Assembly: GCA_947168655.1 (NCBI GenBank)
Contig: CAMVMU010000008.1
Coordinates: 1-48,838, forward strand
Reading direction: 5' to 3'
DNA: 48,838 nucleotides
From: an uncultured Oscillospiraceae bacterium
Lineage (GTDB): Bacteria; Bacillota; Clostridia; Oscillospirales; Oscillospiraceae
Shown: piece after piece, positions 37,535 to 45,977 of the stretch
How positions within the stretch are numbered: the stretch's first letter is position 1
Layout: every line of letters starts with the position of its first letter
Notes under the pieces: model-generated
Database searches by the model: none
What the model was told of the DNA's origin: nothing
The model's input: only the letters and a program-made list of their open reading frames with translations
Translations under genes and position numbers: made by a program

Positions 37535-39417
37535 AAATGGCAAAACTGCCCCGCGAGACCTTCCATGTGCGGCAGCTGACCGCCAAGAACGCCCTGAAGC
37601 GCAGCACCCAGGAGACCACGGTGCTGGTGTGCGCCGGTACCGGCTGCGTCGCCAACGGTTCCATGAAGGTCTATGAGTACCTCAAGAACGCCTGCCAGGA
37701 GCGGGGGATCAACGTGGCCGTTTCCCTGCGCGAGGAGGCCGGTGAAAAGGGTATCCACCTGAAGAAGAGCGGCTGCCACGGCTTCTGCGAGATCGGTCCC
37801 CTGGTTGCCATTGAGCCCATGGGCATCATCTATACCCACGTCCACGAGGCCGACTGCGACGAGATCATCGAAAAAACCCTGCTGGGCGGCGAGGTCATTG
37901 AGCGCCTGCTCTATCAGTTCGAGGGGAAGACCTACCGCAGCCGGGACGACATTCCCTTCTACAAGGGTCAGAAGCGCGTTCTGATGAAGAACAGCGGCAA
38001 GTCTGACGCCGAGGACATCAACGAGTACATCGCCAACGACGGCTATGCCGCTTTTGAAAAGGCCCTGTTCGAGATGACGGACGTTGAGATCTGCAACACC
38101 ATCATCGATTCCGGCCTGCGCGGCCGCGGCGGCGGCGGTTTCCCCACCGGCCGCAAGTGGGACAGCGTGCGCAAGAACAAGGCCGACGTGAAGTACGTGG
38201 TCTGCAACGGCGACGAGGGCGACCCCGGCGCGTTTATGGACCAGGGCGTCATGGAGGGCAACCCCCACAGCATCATCGAGGGTATGCTGATCGCCGGTCT
38301 GGCTACCGGCGCCAGCGAGGGCTACATTTACGTTCGCGCCGAGTATCCTCTGGCGGTGGAGCGTCTGCGCATCGCCATCGCCAAGGCCGAGGAGATGGGC
38401 CTGCTGGGCGACAACATCATGGACAGCGGCTTTAACTTCCATATGCACATCAACCGCGGCGCCGGCGCCTTCGTCTGCGGCGAGGGCAGCGCCCTGACCG
38501 CCTCCATCGAGGGCAAGCGCGGCATGCCCCGCGTCAAGCCGCCCCGCACGGTTGACCACGGCCTGTGGGAGAAGCCCACGGTCCTGAACAACGTGGAGAC
38601 CTTCGGCAACGTGCCCCAGATCATTCTGAAGGGCGCTGCCTGGTACCGCAGCATCGGTACCGGCAACAGCTCCGGCACCAAGACCTTTGCCCTCACCGGC
38701 AACGTGGTCAACACCGGTCTGGTGGAGGTGCCCATGGGCACCACGCTGCGCGAGATCATCTTTGATATCGGCGGCGGCATCAAGAACGGCAAGAAGTTCA
38801 AGGCTGTGCAGATCGGCGGCCCCAGCGGCGGCTGCCTCACCGAGGAGCACCTGGACATGCCCCTGGACTTTGACAGCCTGAAGAAGCTGGGCGCCATCAT
38901 CGGCTCCGGCGGCCTGGTGGTCATGGACGAGGACACCTGCATGGTGGAGGTGGCCCGGTTCTTCATGCACTTCACCCAGAACGAGTCCTGCGGCAAGTGC
39001 GTGCCCTGCCGCGAGGGCACCAAGCGCATGCTGGAGATCTTGGAGCGCATCATCCACAACGAGGGCTCCGAGGAGGATCTGGATCTGCTGGAGGAACTGT
39101 CCAATACCATTTCCTCCACCGCTCTGTGCGGCCTGGGCCAGAGTGCCTGCAAGCCCGTGATGAGCACCCTGAAGTATTTCCGCAACGAGTATCTCTACCA
39201 CGTGCGGGATCACCACTGCCCCATCTGCGACGGGGCCAAGCGCCATCCGGTCATTGATCCGGAGAAGTGCAAGGGCTGCGGCAAGTGCCGCAAGAACTGC
39301 CCCATGGAGGCCATTGAGGGCAGCGCGAAGAAGCCCCACGTGATCGACGGCGCCAAGTGCATCAACTGCGGCGCATGCATCCAGAACTGCCCCTTCGGGG
39401 CCATTGAGGAGGGTTAA
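37531..39417 (+). CDS. hydB: NAD-linked [FeFe] hydrogenase, NuoF-like subunit (HydB/HndC)
   Basis: This 628-residue flavin subunit holds, in order: a thioredoxin-like [2Fe-2S] domain (about 30-120, with Cys in VCAGTGC and GCHGFCEIGP); the NuoF core with FMN/NAD-binding RGRGGGGFPTGRKW near 197-210 and GAGAFVCGEGSALTASIEGKRG near 310-331; the [4Fe-4S] motif ESCGKCVPCREGTKRM near 487-502; and a C-terminal pair of ferredoxin clusters, CKGCGKCRKNC and CINCGACIQNC. It is the site of NAD(H) reaction and flavin-based electron bifurcation in HydABC complexes. Overlap with hydC and a 3-bp gap to hydA show tight coupling. Confidence 0.95.
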   Translation: MKMAKLPRETFHVRQLTAKNALKRSTQETTVLVCAGTGCVANGSMKVYEYLKNACQERGINVAVSLREEAGEKGIHLKKSGCHGFCEIGPLVAIEPMGIIYTHVHEADCDEIIEKTLLGGEVIERLLYQFEGKTYRSRDDIPFYKGQKRVLMKNSGKSDAEDINEYIANDGYAAFEKALFEMTDVEICNTIIDSGLRGRGGGGFPTGRKWDSVRKNKADVKYVVCNGDEGDPGAFMDQGVMEGNPHSIIEGMLIAGLATGASEGYIYVRAEYPLAVERLRIAIAKAEEMGLLGDNIMDSGFNFHMHINRGAGAFVCGEGSALTASIEGKRGMPRVKPPRTVDHGLWEKPTVLNNVETFGNVPQIILKGAAWYRSIGTGNSSGTKTFALTGNVVNTGLVEVPMGTTLREIIFDIGGGIKNGKKFKAVQIGGPSGGCLTEEHLDMPLDFDSLKKLGAIIGSGGLVVMDEDTCMVEVARFFMHFTQNESCGKCVPCREGTKRMLEILERIIHNEGSEEDLDLLEELSNTISSTALCGLGQSACKPVMSTLKYFRNEYLYHVRDHHCPICDGAKRHPVIDPEKCKGCGKCRKNCPMEAIEGSAKKPHVIDGAKCINCGACIQNCPFGAIEEG

Positions 39418-39420
39418 GCC

Positions 39421-41121
39421 ATGGCAAAGGGAATTATGTATATTGACGGCCTGCGTGTGCCCTTCGATGGTGAGAAGAACGTTCTGGCGGTGATCCGCAA
39501 GGCCAACATCGACATGCCCACGTTCTGCTACTATTCCGACCTGTCCGTGTACGGCGCCTGCCGTATGTGCGTGGTGGAAGACGAAGCTACCGGCAAGATC
39601 GACGCCAGTTGCTCCATGCAGCCCCGTGACGGGATGCGCATCCGCACCAACACCGCCCGCCTGCTGAAGCACCGCCGCGTCAACCTGGAGCTGATGCTGG
39701 CCAGCCACTGCCGCGACTGCACCACCTGCGAGAAGAACAACGCCTGCACGCTGCAGCGTCTGGCTCTCCAGTTCGGCATCCGCCGCGTGCGCTTCGCCGA
39801 CACCCGCCCCCACTACGACATCGACGCCACATCCCCTGCTGTGGTGCGCGATCCCAACAAGTGCATCCTCTGCGGTGACTGCGTCCGCGTCTGCGAGGAA
39901 GTCCAGGGCATGGGTATCCTGAACTTTGCCTTCCGCGGCTCCAACCTGCAGGTGACGCCCGCCTTCGGCCGCCAGCTGAAGGACACCCACTGCATCAGCT
40001 GCGGTCAGTGCTCCGCCGTCTGCGGCACCGGCGCCATCACCATCTCCAACTCCATCGGTACGGCGTGGCGCGCCTTCCACAATCCCAAGAAGCGCGTGGT
40101 CGTCCAGATCGCCCCCGCCGTCCGCGTGGCTGTGGGCGAGGCCTTCGGCCTGCCCAACGGAGTCAACGTCATCGACAAGATCGTCACCGCTCTGAAGATC
40201 ATGGGCGCCGACGAGGTGTATGACACCACCTTCGGTGCGGACCTGACCGTCATCGAGGAGGCCAACGAGTTCCTGGAGCGTCTGAAGAAGGGCGGCCCGT
40301 TCCCCATGTTCACCAGTTGCTGCCCTGCCTGGGTCAAGTATCTGGAGTTTGAGAATCCCAAGTACCTCAAGCACATTTCTTCCTGCAAGTCCCCCATGGA
40401 GATGTTTGCCGCCGTCCTGCGTGACCGTTACGCCGCCAAGGACGCCGAGGACGGCCGGGAGACCTATCACATCGCCATCATGCCCTGCACCGCCAAGAAG
40501 ATGGAAGCTGCCCGCGATGAGTTTGTCCACGACGGCAAGCCCGATGTGGATCTGGTGCTGACCACTCAGGAGCTGATCAACATGATCAACGAGGCCGGCG
40601 TGCAGTTCAACCAGATCGAGGGCCTGTCCCCGGATCTGCCCTTCGGCATCGGCACCGGAGCCGCCACCATTTTTGGCACCACCGGCGGCGTGGCCGAGGC
40701 TGTGGTCCGCTACTGCATACCCGACAAGTCCCGCAACGCCCTGCAGGAGATCCAGTACAGCGGTCTGCGCGGCACCGATGAGATGCGCACCGCCACCTTC
40801 CAGGTGGGTGAGACCAACATCCGCATCGCCATTGTTCACGGACTCATCAACGCCCAGAAGCTCATCAAGCAGATCGAGGATGGCGAGGCCTACTACGACC
40901 TGGTGGAGGTCATGACCTGCCGCGGCGGCTGCGTCGGCGGCGCCGGTCAGCCCCACGGCCTGAAGCGCCAGAAGGATATCCGTGCCGAGGGCCTCTACGA
41001 GGTGGATCGCTCCTCCCTCATCAAGAGCTCCGAGCGCAACCCCATCATCAAGGAGATGTATGCCGGCGTGCTGAACGGCCGCAACCACGAGCTGCTCCAC
41101 GTCCACTACGGCAAGAAGTAA
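39421..41121 (+). CDS. hydA: [FeFe] hydrogenase catalytic subunit (HydA/HndD, trimeric type)
   Basis: This 566-residue catalytic subunit forms or oxidises H2 at the H-cluster. An N-terminal [2Fe-2S] domain has CYYSDLSVYGACRMC. A His/Cys3 cluster HCRDCTTCEKNNAC follows (about 97-110), then two ferredoxin clusters, CILCGDCVRVC and CISCGQCSAVC. The H-cluster motifs are complete: TSCCPAW (about 298-304), MPCTAKK (about 355-361) and VMTCRGGCVGGAGQP (about 496-510). The last has Ala in GGAGQP where many enzymes have Gly. It lacks the extra C-terminal [2Fe-2S] domain of the Thermotoga enzyme. No maturase gene (hydE, hydF, hydG) lies in the window. Confidence 0.96.
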   Translation: MAKGIMYIDGLRVPFDGEKNVLAVIRKANIDMPTFCYYSDLSVYGACRMCVVEDEATGKIDASCSMQPRDGMRIRTNTARLLKHRRVNLELMLASHCRDCTTCEKNNACTLQRLALQFGIRRVRFADTRPHYDIDATSPAVVRDPNKCILCGDCVRVCEEVQGMGILNFAFRGSNLQVTPAFGRQLKDTHCISCGQCSAVCGTGAITISNSIGTAWRAFHNPKKRVVVQIAPAVRVAVGEAFGLPNGVNVIDKIVTALKIMGADEVYDTTFGADLTVIEEANEFLERLKKGGPFPMFTSCCPAWVKYLEFENPKYLKHISSCKSPMEMFAAVLRDRYAAKDAEDGRETYHIAIMPCTAKKMEAARDEFVHDGKPDVDLVLTTQELINMINEAGVQFNQIEGLSPDLPFGIGTGAATIFGTTGGVAEAVVRYCIPDKSRNALQEIQYSGLRGTDEMRTATFQVGETNIRIAIVHGLINAQKLIKQIEDGEAYYDLVEVMTCRGGCVGGAGQPHGLKRQKDIRAEGLYEVDRSSLIKSSERNPIIKEMYAGVLNGRNHELLHVHYGKK

Positions 41122-41135
41122 AAAACGCGATAATA

Positions 41136-41177
41136 ACACAGAACCCCACCCGCCGTACGGCGGGTGGGGTTCTGTGT
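41136..41177. terminator. Bidirectional terminator after the hydrogenase operon
   Basis: A perfect 20-bp stem, ACACAGAACCCCACCCGCCG and its complement, separated by TA, with a T run on the minus side. It serves the convergent hydA and M20 genes. Confidence 0.9.
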
Positions 41178-41202
41178 TTCAGCAATGTGAGAACAGCGCG
41201 CC

Positions 41203-42321
41203 CTATCTGCCCAGCGCCAGGGCGGCAAACAGGTCGACCGCAACCGGAAGGATCCGGTCATTGAAATCATATCCCCCGGTGTGAAGCGGCGGGTATTTCT
41301 CGCCGTTTCCAACATAGAAAATCGCGCCGGGGCAGACCTTGGTGTAGTGCCCAAAGTCCTCGGAGGCCCGCCACAGACGGTCCATTTCCCGGCAGGGAAT
41401 GGCCAGATCTTCTGCTGCGCGGACGATCCGCTCAAGACACGCGTCGTAATTTCGCGTCTCCGGAAAGTAGTCGGAGACGTGGTGCTCCAGAACGAGCCCC
41501 TCATCCTGTGCCTGCTGCGCGGCAAAACCCAGCAGCGCTTGCTCCATGTCGTGCATCTCCGTCTCATGTTCTGCGCGAAGGGTCAAGCGGATCTCGCCGT
41601 CACCGGCGGAGATGCCAAAATCCCCGGTGCCGACCCGGACGCCGGTGACGGTACACAGAACCATGCCCTTGTGGGGCGCAGCGAGCAGCTCCCGGGAGAA
41701 AAGAACGATGCGGGCGATGGCCTCAGCCGGATTGACGCCGCTCTCCGGGGCGCTGGCATGGGACTGCCGCCCGTGGAGGGAGATGGTCAGCCCCTCGGAG
41801 GCGGGCTGGGTCAGACCCCGCCGGTAGACAATGGCGCCCTCCGGGTATCCGCCCAGGTTGTGAAAGGCGTAGATCTCGCCGATTCCCTTTTCACGGAGCA
41901 GCGGCGCACAGCGCATGGCGCCCTGACCGATCTCCTCAGCTCCCTGGAAGATGAGATACACCGTGCGTTCCGGCGCACGCTGCTCCAGCGCCAGAGCCAG
42001 ACCGCACAGGGCGGCACAGTGTCCGTCGTGGCCGCACTTGTGGGATATGCCGGTGCAGACAGAACCGTAGGGGAGATTGATGCTCTCGGGAATGGGCAGG
42101 GCGTCCATATCAGCCCGAAAGGCAATGGGTGCGGCCGTACCGCTGCGCCCTGGCTTTACCGCGTAAAACCAGCCGTCTTCCTCCACCACCTGAAGGGAGG
42201 TGTGCTCCCGGAGAAAGCCCTTGAGTCTCTCCATAGTGCCACGCTCGGCCAGAGAGAGCTCCGGGCAGCGGTGCAGCGTGTGGCGCAAATCGGTGATCAG
42301 GTGCAAATGCTCTGTGTTCAC
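41203..42321 (-). CDS. M20 family amidohydrolase (hippurate/N-acyl-amino-acid hydrolase type)
   Basis: This 372-residue two-zinc peptidase-fold hydrolase would split an acyl group from an N-acyl amino acid. Metal-site motifs are CGHDGHCAAL near 98-107, the catalytic Glu pair in FQGAEEIGQGA near 128-138, AFHNLGG, and the C-terminal LHTGGYDFND near 350-359. RRHLH-type text (LRHTLHRCPELS) opens it, the family signature. The start is GTG at 42321, chosen because GGGGAGG lies 7 nt upstream; the frame is open further but overlaps the promoter. It is divergent from the acyl-ligase operon. Confidence 0.92.
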   Translation of the reverse strand: MNTEHLHLITDLRHTLHRCPELSLAERGTMERLKGFLREHTSLQVVEEDGWFYAVKPGRSGTAAPIAFRADMDALPIPESINLPYGSVCTGISHKCGHDGHCAALCGLALALEQRAPERTVYLIFQGAEEIGQGAMRCAPLLREKGIGEIYAFHNLGGYPEGAIVYRRGLTQPASEGLTISLHGRQSHASAPESGVNPAEAIARIVLFSRELLAAPHKGMVLCTVTGVRVGTGDFGISAGDGEIRLTLRAEHETEMHDMEQALLGFAAQQAQDEGLVLEHHVSDYFPETRNYDACLERIVRAAEDLAIPCREMDRLWRASEDFGHYTKVCPGAIFYVGNGEKYPPLHTGGYDFNDRILPVAVDLFAALALGR

Positions 42322-42358
42322 GAAAAAACCTCCCCCTGGATATGCTGATCCTGTGTCA

Positions 42359-42387
42359 AAAATACTGCGGTCAGGGGCAAATGTCAA
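42359..42387 (-). promoter_or_regulatory. Promoter of the M20 amidohydrolase gene
   Basis: Minus-strand perfect TTGACA (42387-42382) and TATTTT (42364-42359) are 17 bp apart. Its -35 lies 17 bp from the -35 of the divergent ligase promoter. Confidence 0.7.
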
Positions 42388-42404
42388 GATTGGCGAAAAA
42401 GTGA

Positions 42405-42433
42405 TTGCGTCCCTGACGGGTGTGCCATATAAT
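42405..42433 (+). promoter_or_regulatory. Promoter of the acyl-ligase operon
   Basis: TTGCGT (42405-42410) and perfect TATAAT (42428-42433) are 17 bp apart, 37 bp before the ATG. Confidence 0.7.
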
Positions 42434-42470
42434 ACAATCAGGAGATTATAGGGAGAGAGGGAAAACAGCT

Positions 42471-44156
42471 ATGGAAGCCACCGCACCCTACCGGCAGAGG
42501 GAACACCTGGACTACCCCCGGCTCACCATGTTTCAAATGGTGGAGCGGATTGCCGCCCAGTATCCGGACGAGCCCGCTTATGAGTTTTACGGCAGAAAGA
42601 CCAGCTACGGCGCGTTTTTGTCACGCATCGAGCGGGCGGCCCGGGCCTTCTGGGCCCACGGCATCCGCCCCGGCGACGCGGTGACCGTCTGCATGCCCAA
42701 CACGCCCCAGGCGCTGGACTGCTTCTATGCCATCAACCGCATCGGCGCCGTAGCCAATATGGTGCACCCCCTGTCTGCCCAGGAGGAGATCACCTATTAC
42801 TTAAATGTGTCCGCCAGTAAAATGCTGCTGACGGTGGATCTGTTTTATGAAAAGGTCGCCGCCGCGCTGGAGGCGGCGGATCACCCGGTCACCATCCTCA
42901 CTGCCCGGATGCAGGAGGAGCTGCCGCCCCACCTGGCGGCGCTGTATGTGCTGAAAAAGGGGAGAGGCTACCTGCGCTTTCCCCGGACGCCCCACCTGTT
43001 GTGGTCCCGGTTTTTGAAGGACGGGGACGATGCCGTAGAGCTGCCGGAACCGACGTTTGACAAGGACCGCACCGCCGTCATTCTTTACAGCGGCGGCACC
43101 AGCGGCACGCCCAAGGGCATCTGCCTCAGCGACCTCAATTTCAACGCCTGTGCCATGCAGGTGCGGGAGGCCCTGGGCATGGAGTTTCGCACGGGATTGA
43201 AGATGCTCAGCTGCATGCCGCTGTTCCACGGCTTCGGCCTGGGCATCAACCTCCATGCCGTGCTGATCCACGGAGCCTGCTGCTTGTTGATGCCCACTTT
43301 TACCGGCAAGACCTACGCCAGGATGGTGAAAAACAAAAAGCCCAACTTCATCGCCGGGGTCCCCACCATTTTCGACGCGCTGCTCCACGTGCCGGAGCTT
43401 CAGAACGCGGATCTGAGCTTTCTGTCCGGCATGTTCTGCGGCGGAGACTCTCTGCCGGTGGAGCTGAAAAGACGGATCGATACGTTTTTGCGGGACCACA
43501 ATGCCCACATCCAGGTTCGGGAGGGCTACGGTCTCACGGAATGCGTCACCGCCAGCTGCCTGACGCCCCGGGACGAGTACCGGGAGGGCAGCATCGGCAT
43601 TCCCTTCCCGGATACGGTGTATGCAATCGTCCAGCCCGGCACGGACAACGTGGTGCCCAACGGGGAGGAGGGGGAGATCATCCTCCGGGGCCCCTCGGTG
43701 ATGCTGGGCTATCTCAACGACCCGGAGGAGACCGCCCGGACCCTCCGCCGTTTGGCCGATGGCAACGTCTGGCTCTATACCGGCGATCTGGGTCATATGG
43801 ATGACGACGGATACGTCTATTTCCACCAGCGGCTCAAGCGCATGATCATCACCAACGGCTACAACGTCTATCCCTCCCGCATCGAAAACGCCATTGACGA
43901 GTGCCCGGAGGTGGCGTACAGCTGCGTCATCGGCGTGAAGGACGAGCGCCGGATGCAGCGTGTCAAGGCGTTCATCGTGCCCGCCCCCGGCGTGTCACCG
44001 GACGAGACCACGAAGAAGGCTATCCTGGACCAGCTGCGGCGGAAGATCGCGGCCTACGCACTGCCCCGTGAGATCGAATTCCGGCAGGAATTGCCCCGGA
44101 CACTTGTGGGCAAGGTCGCGTACCGCGTTTTGGAGGAAGAGGAGGAAAGAAAATGA
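42471..44156 (+). CDS. Acyl-AMP/acyl-CoA ligase (ANL superfamily)
   Basis: This 561-residue adenylate-forming enzyme activates a carboxylic acid, probably a fatty or aromatic acid, as acyl-AMP and usually transfers it to CoA. The P-loop-like motif YSGGTSGTPKG is at about 205-215. The A5 motif REGYGLTE is near 348-355. The YTGDLGHMDDDGYVYF and RMIITNGYNVYPSRIE core is near 435-470. The catalytic Lys lies in LPRTLVGKVAYR near the C-terminus. A GGGAGAGAGGG site precedes the ATG. Its stop overlaps the MBL gene start as ATGA, and the E2-like gene follows, so three acyl-related genes form one operon. The substrate cannot be read from sequence. Confidence 0.92.
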   Translation: MEATAPYRQREHLDYPRLTMFQMVERIAAQYPDEPAYEFYGRKTSYGAFLSRIERAARAFWAHGIRPGDAVTVCMPNTPQALDCFYAINRIGAVANMVHPLSAQEEITYYLNVSASKMLLTVDLFYEKVAAALEAADHPVTILTARMQEELPPHLAALYVLKKGRGYLRFPRTPHLLWSRFLKDGDDAVELPEPTFDKDRTAVILYSGGTSGTPKGICLSDLNFNACAMQVREALGMEFRTGLKMLSCMPLFHGFGLGINLHAVLIHGACCLLMPTFTGKTYARMVKNKKPNFIAGVPTIFDALLHVPELQNADLSFLSGMFCGGDSLPVELKRRIDTFLRDHNAHIQVREGYGLTECVTASCLTPRDEYREGSIGIPFPDTVYAIVQPGTDNVVPNGEEGEIILRGPSVMLGYLNDPEETARTLRRLADGNVWLYTGDLGHMDDDGYVYFHQRLKRMIITNGYNVYPSRIENAIDECPEVAYSCVIGVKDERRMQRVKAFIVPAPGVSPDETTKKAILDQLRRKIAAYALPREIEFRQELPRTLVGKVAYRVLEEEEERK

Positions 44157-44935
44157 AACTGACTTGGCTGGGAACGGCTGCCCTTTTGCTTCAGGCCGAC
44201 GATACCGCAGTCGCCGTGGATCCCTTCCCCGGTCTGCCGCTGGACGAGCCCATCGACCGGGAGATCCCGGATCGGGCCCTCTTTGAGCGGGCCGACCATG
44301 TGCTGGTGACACACGGCCACTTTGACCACATCCAGTTTATCCCCGCCCTCTACGGCAAGGGGAGCTGCCCGGTATACGCTACCGGGACGCCCTGCCGCAC
44401 GCTGGAGGGCAAGGGCTTCCCGGCCCACCGGCTGCGTCGCATTGCACCCGGCGATGGGTTCGACCTGGGCCCGCTTCATATTCGCACCTGGCAGGGCCGC
44501 CACTGCCACTTTGACTTCCCCCTGGTGGTGCGCACCCTGACCTCTCCGTGCACCCTGCGTCATCCCGCGCGGATGGCGAGGCTGCTGCGGCTGAACAAGG
44601 AGTATGACGAGGCGGGTGAGATCCTGTTCTATGAGGTATCAGACGGCGAACGCCGGCTGCAGATCATGGGCAGCCTGGGTCTGGATGACGCCACGGAGTA
44701 CCCCACCGGGGCGGATTGGCTGATTCTGCCCTATCAGGGCCGCAGCGATCTGGTGGACTACGCCCTGCCGCTGGTGGAGCGCCTGGCGCCCAAGGCGGTG
44801 CTGCTGGACCACTATGACGACGCGTTTCCTCCCATGTCCTCCGCCATCGACACCGCGCCTGTTGAGGCGGCCATCTCCCGGCAATTGGGGATTCCCTGCC
44901 GGGCGCTGCAGATATATGAGACCCTGGTGTTATAA
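44153..44935 (+). CDS. Metallo-beta-lactamase-fold hydrolase
   Basis: This 260-residue MBL-superfamily hydrolase resembles the UlaG/YcaP-like metal-dependent hydrolases. The metal motif THGHFDH at 53-59 (HxHxDH) is intact. A late LLDHYDDAFPP (about 222-232) supplies a further His/Asp pair, as in the family. N-terminal KLTWLGTAALLLQADDTAVAVDP is the typical first strand. It is coupled to the ligase by ATGA overlap and precedes the E2-like gene by 18 bp. MBL proteins next to acyl ligases often act as thioesterases or lactonases; here that is only an inference. Confidence 0.85.
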   Translation: MKLTWLGTAALLLQADDTAVAVDPFPGLPLDEPIDREIPDRALFERADHVLVTHGHFDHIQFIPALYGKGSCPVYATGTPCRTLEGKGFPAHRLRRIAPGDGFDLGPLHIRTWQGRHCHFDFPLVVRTLTSPCTLRHPARMARLLRLNKEYDEAGEILFYEVSDGERRLQIMGSLGLDDATEYPTGADWLILPYQGRSDLVDYALPLVERLAPKAVLLDHYDDAFPPMSSAIDTAPVEAAISRQLGIPCRALQIYETLVL

Positions 44936-44953
44936 ACGATAGGAGAGATAGAG

Positions 44954-45847
44954 ATGAGCAAGAGCGAGACGAAGCGGAAGCGCCGCTGGGGCGACCGGCG
45001 GGACGCCCGGCTGGTGAAGGCCCCCGGACTGCAGACCATCATGGGTTATCTGTGGCCCAAGCGGACGGACTGCGAGGTGTACATCAACGACACGATCGAC
45101 GCCACGGAGCTGCTGAAATATCTGGAGCGGAAGAACGCCGAACACCCGGATTACAAGACCACTATCTTCCACGCCGCCATCACGGGCATGGCCCGCATGG
45201 TGAAGGAGCGGCCCCTGATGAATCGTTTTATTCAGGGCTACCGGATCTACGAGCGGGACGAGATCACCATCAGCTTCGTTGCCAAGCGGCGCTTTGCCGA
45301 TGGGGCGGACGAGGCGCTGATGGTGCTGGTGCCCAGGGATGAGGACAATCTGGATACCATCAGCCGCCGTATCGTAGGGGACGTGTGCCAGACCCGCAAG
45401 AGCGAGACCTCTACCGACGGCGTGGACAAGCTGCTGGACAATCTGGCCAAGCTGCCCCGCCTTTTGCTGATGGTCATCGTCCGGGTGGTGCGCTGGCTGG
45501 ACTTCTGGGGCATCAATCCCAAAGCGCTTACCGAGGGCGACCCCAACTATACCACCATCCTCACCTCCAATCTGGGCAGCATCAAGACCCCCTCCGTGTA
45601 TCATCATCTGAACAACTACGGCACCAACAGCATCATGATCACCGTGGGCACGCTCCACAAGGATGAGATCCTGATGCCGGACGGCACCAGGGAAATCCGG
45701 GACGTGGTGGACTACGGCGCCACCCTGGATGAGCGCATCGCCGACGGGTTCTATTTTGCTCGGAGCATGAAGCTGATCAAGCATATCTTTGCCCATCCGG
45801 AGCTGCTGGATGTGCCCCTGGGGGAACCCAGCGGATTTGAATACTGA
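44954..45847 (+). CDS. Standalone 2-oxoacid-dehydrogenase E2/CAT-fold acyltransferase-like protein, catalytic His missing
   Basis: This 297-residue protein looks like the catalytic (chloramphenicol-acetyltransferase-fold) domain of E2 dehydrogenase subunits but has no lipoyl or peripheral-binding domain. Signs are YKTTIFHAAITGMARMVKERPLMNRF near 73-98, ITISFVAKR, and LTSNLGSIKTPSVYHHLNNYGTNSIMITVGTL near 201-232. The active-site HxxxDG motif should follow; it reads DERIADG at 259-265, with Glu260 in place of His and Asp264-Gly265 kept. Classical acyl transfer is therefore doubtful. A hydrophobic segment (LPRLLLMVIVRVVRWLDFWG, about 168-187) may touch the membrane. The N-terminus is very basic. 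It closes the ligase-MBL operon, and a terminator follows. Confidence 0.8.
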   Translation: MSKSETKRKRRWGDRRDARLVKAPGLQTIMGYLWPKRTDCEVYINDTIDATELLKYLERKNAEHPDYKTTIFHAAITGMARMVKERPLMNRFIQGYRIYERDEITISFVAKRRFADGADEALMVLVPRDEDNLDTISRRIVGDVCQTRKSETSTDGVDKLLDNLAKLPRLLLMVIVRVVRWLDFWGINPKALTEGDPNYTTILTSNLGSIKTPSVYHHLNNYGTNSIMITVGTLHKDEILMPDGTREIRDVVDYGATLDERIADGFYFARSMKLIKHIFAHPELLDVPLGEPSGFEY

Positions 45848-45864
45848 TCTCATGCGAAAAAGCG

Positions 45865-45897
45865 TTTCCCCGGAGAGAAATCTCCGGGGAAATTTCT
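45865..45897 (+). terminator. Terminator of the acyl-ligase operon
   Basis: A perfect 12-bp stem TTTCCCCGGAGA/TCTCCGGGGAAA with loop GAAA is followed by TTTCTG and then a run of T. Confidence 0.88.
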
Positions 45898-45905
45898 GTT
45901 TTTCG

Positions 45906-45934
45906 TTGCTTTTTTTTCCCGTCCGTGGTATGCT
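45906..45934 (+). promoter_or_regulatory. Promoter of the Gate-domain membrane protein gene
   Basis: TTGCTT (45906-45911) and TATGCT (45929-45934) are 17 bp apart, 43 bp before the ATG at 45978. Confidence 0.6.
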
Positions 45935-45977
45935 CTGCAAGGATCATTTCACAGGGTTGGAAAGGGGAGAGGACAGC

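Noticed and set aside
40910..40960. GGAGQP instead of GGGGQP in the third H-cluster motif as a novel active site
   Set aside because: The Cys ligands are intact, and Ala at this glycine is, as far as I recall, a tolerated variant in clostridial [FeFe] hydrogenases; not strong enough to report.
37327..41139. A 1270-codon open frame antisense to the hydrogenase genes
   Set aside because: It mirrors three unmistakable Fe-S subunit genes. Its translation is Leu/His/Gly/Asp-rich low-complexity text typical of the antisense of GC-rich codons, and it has no ribosome site.
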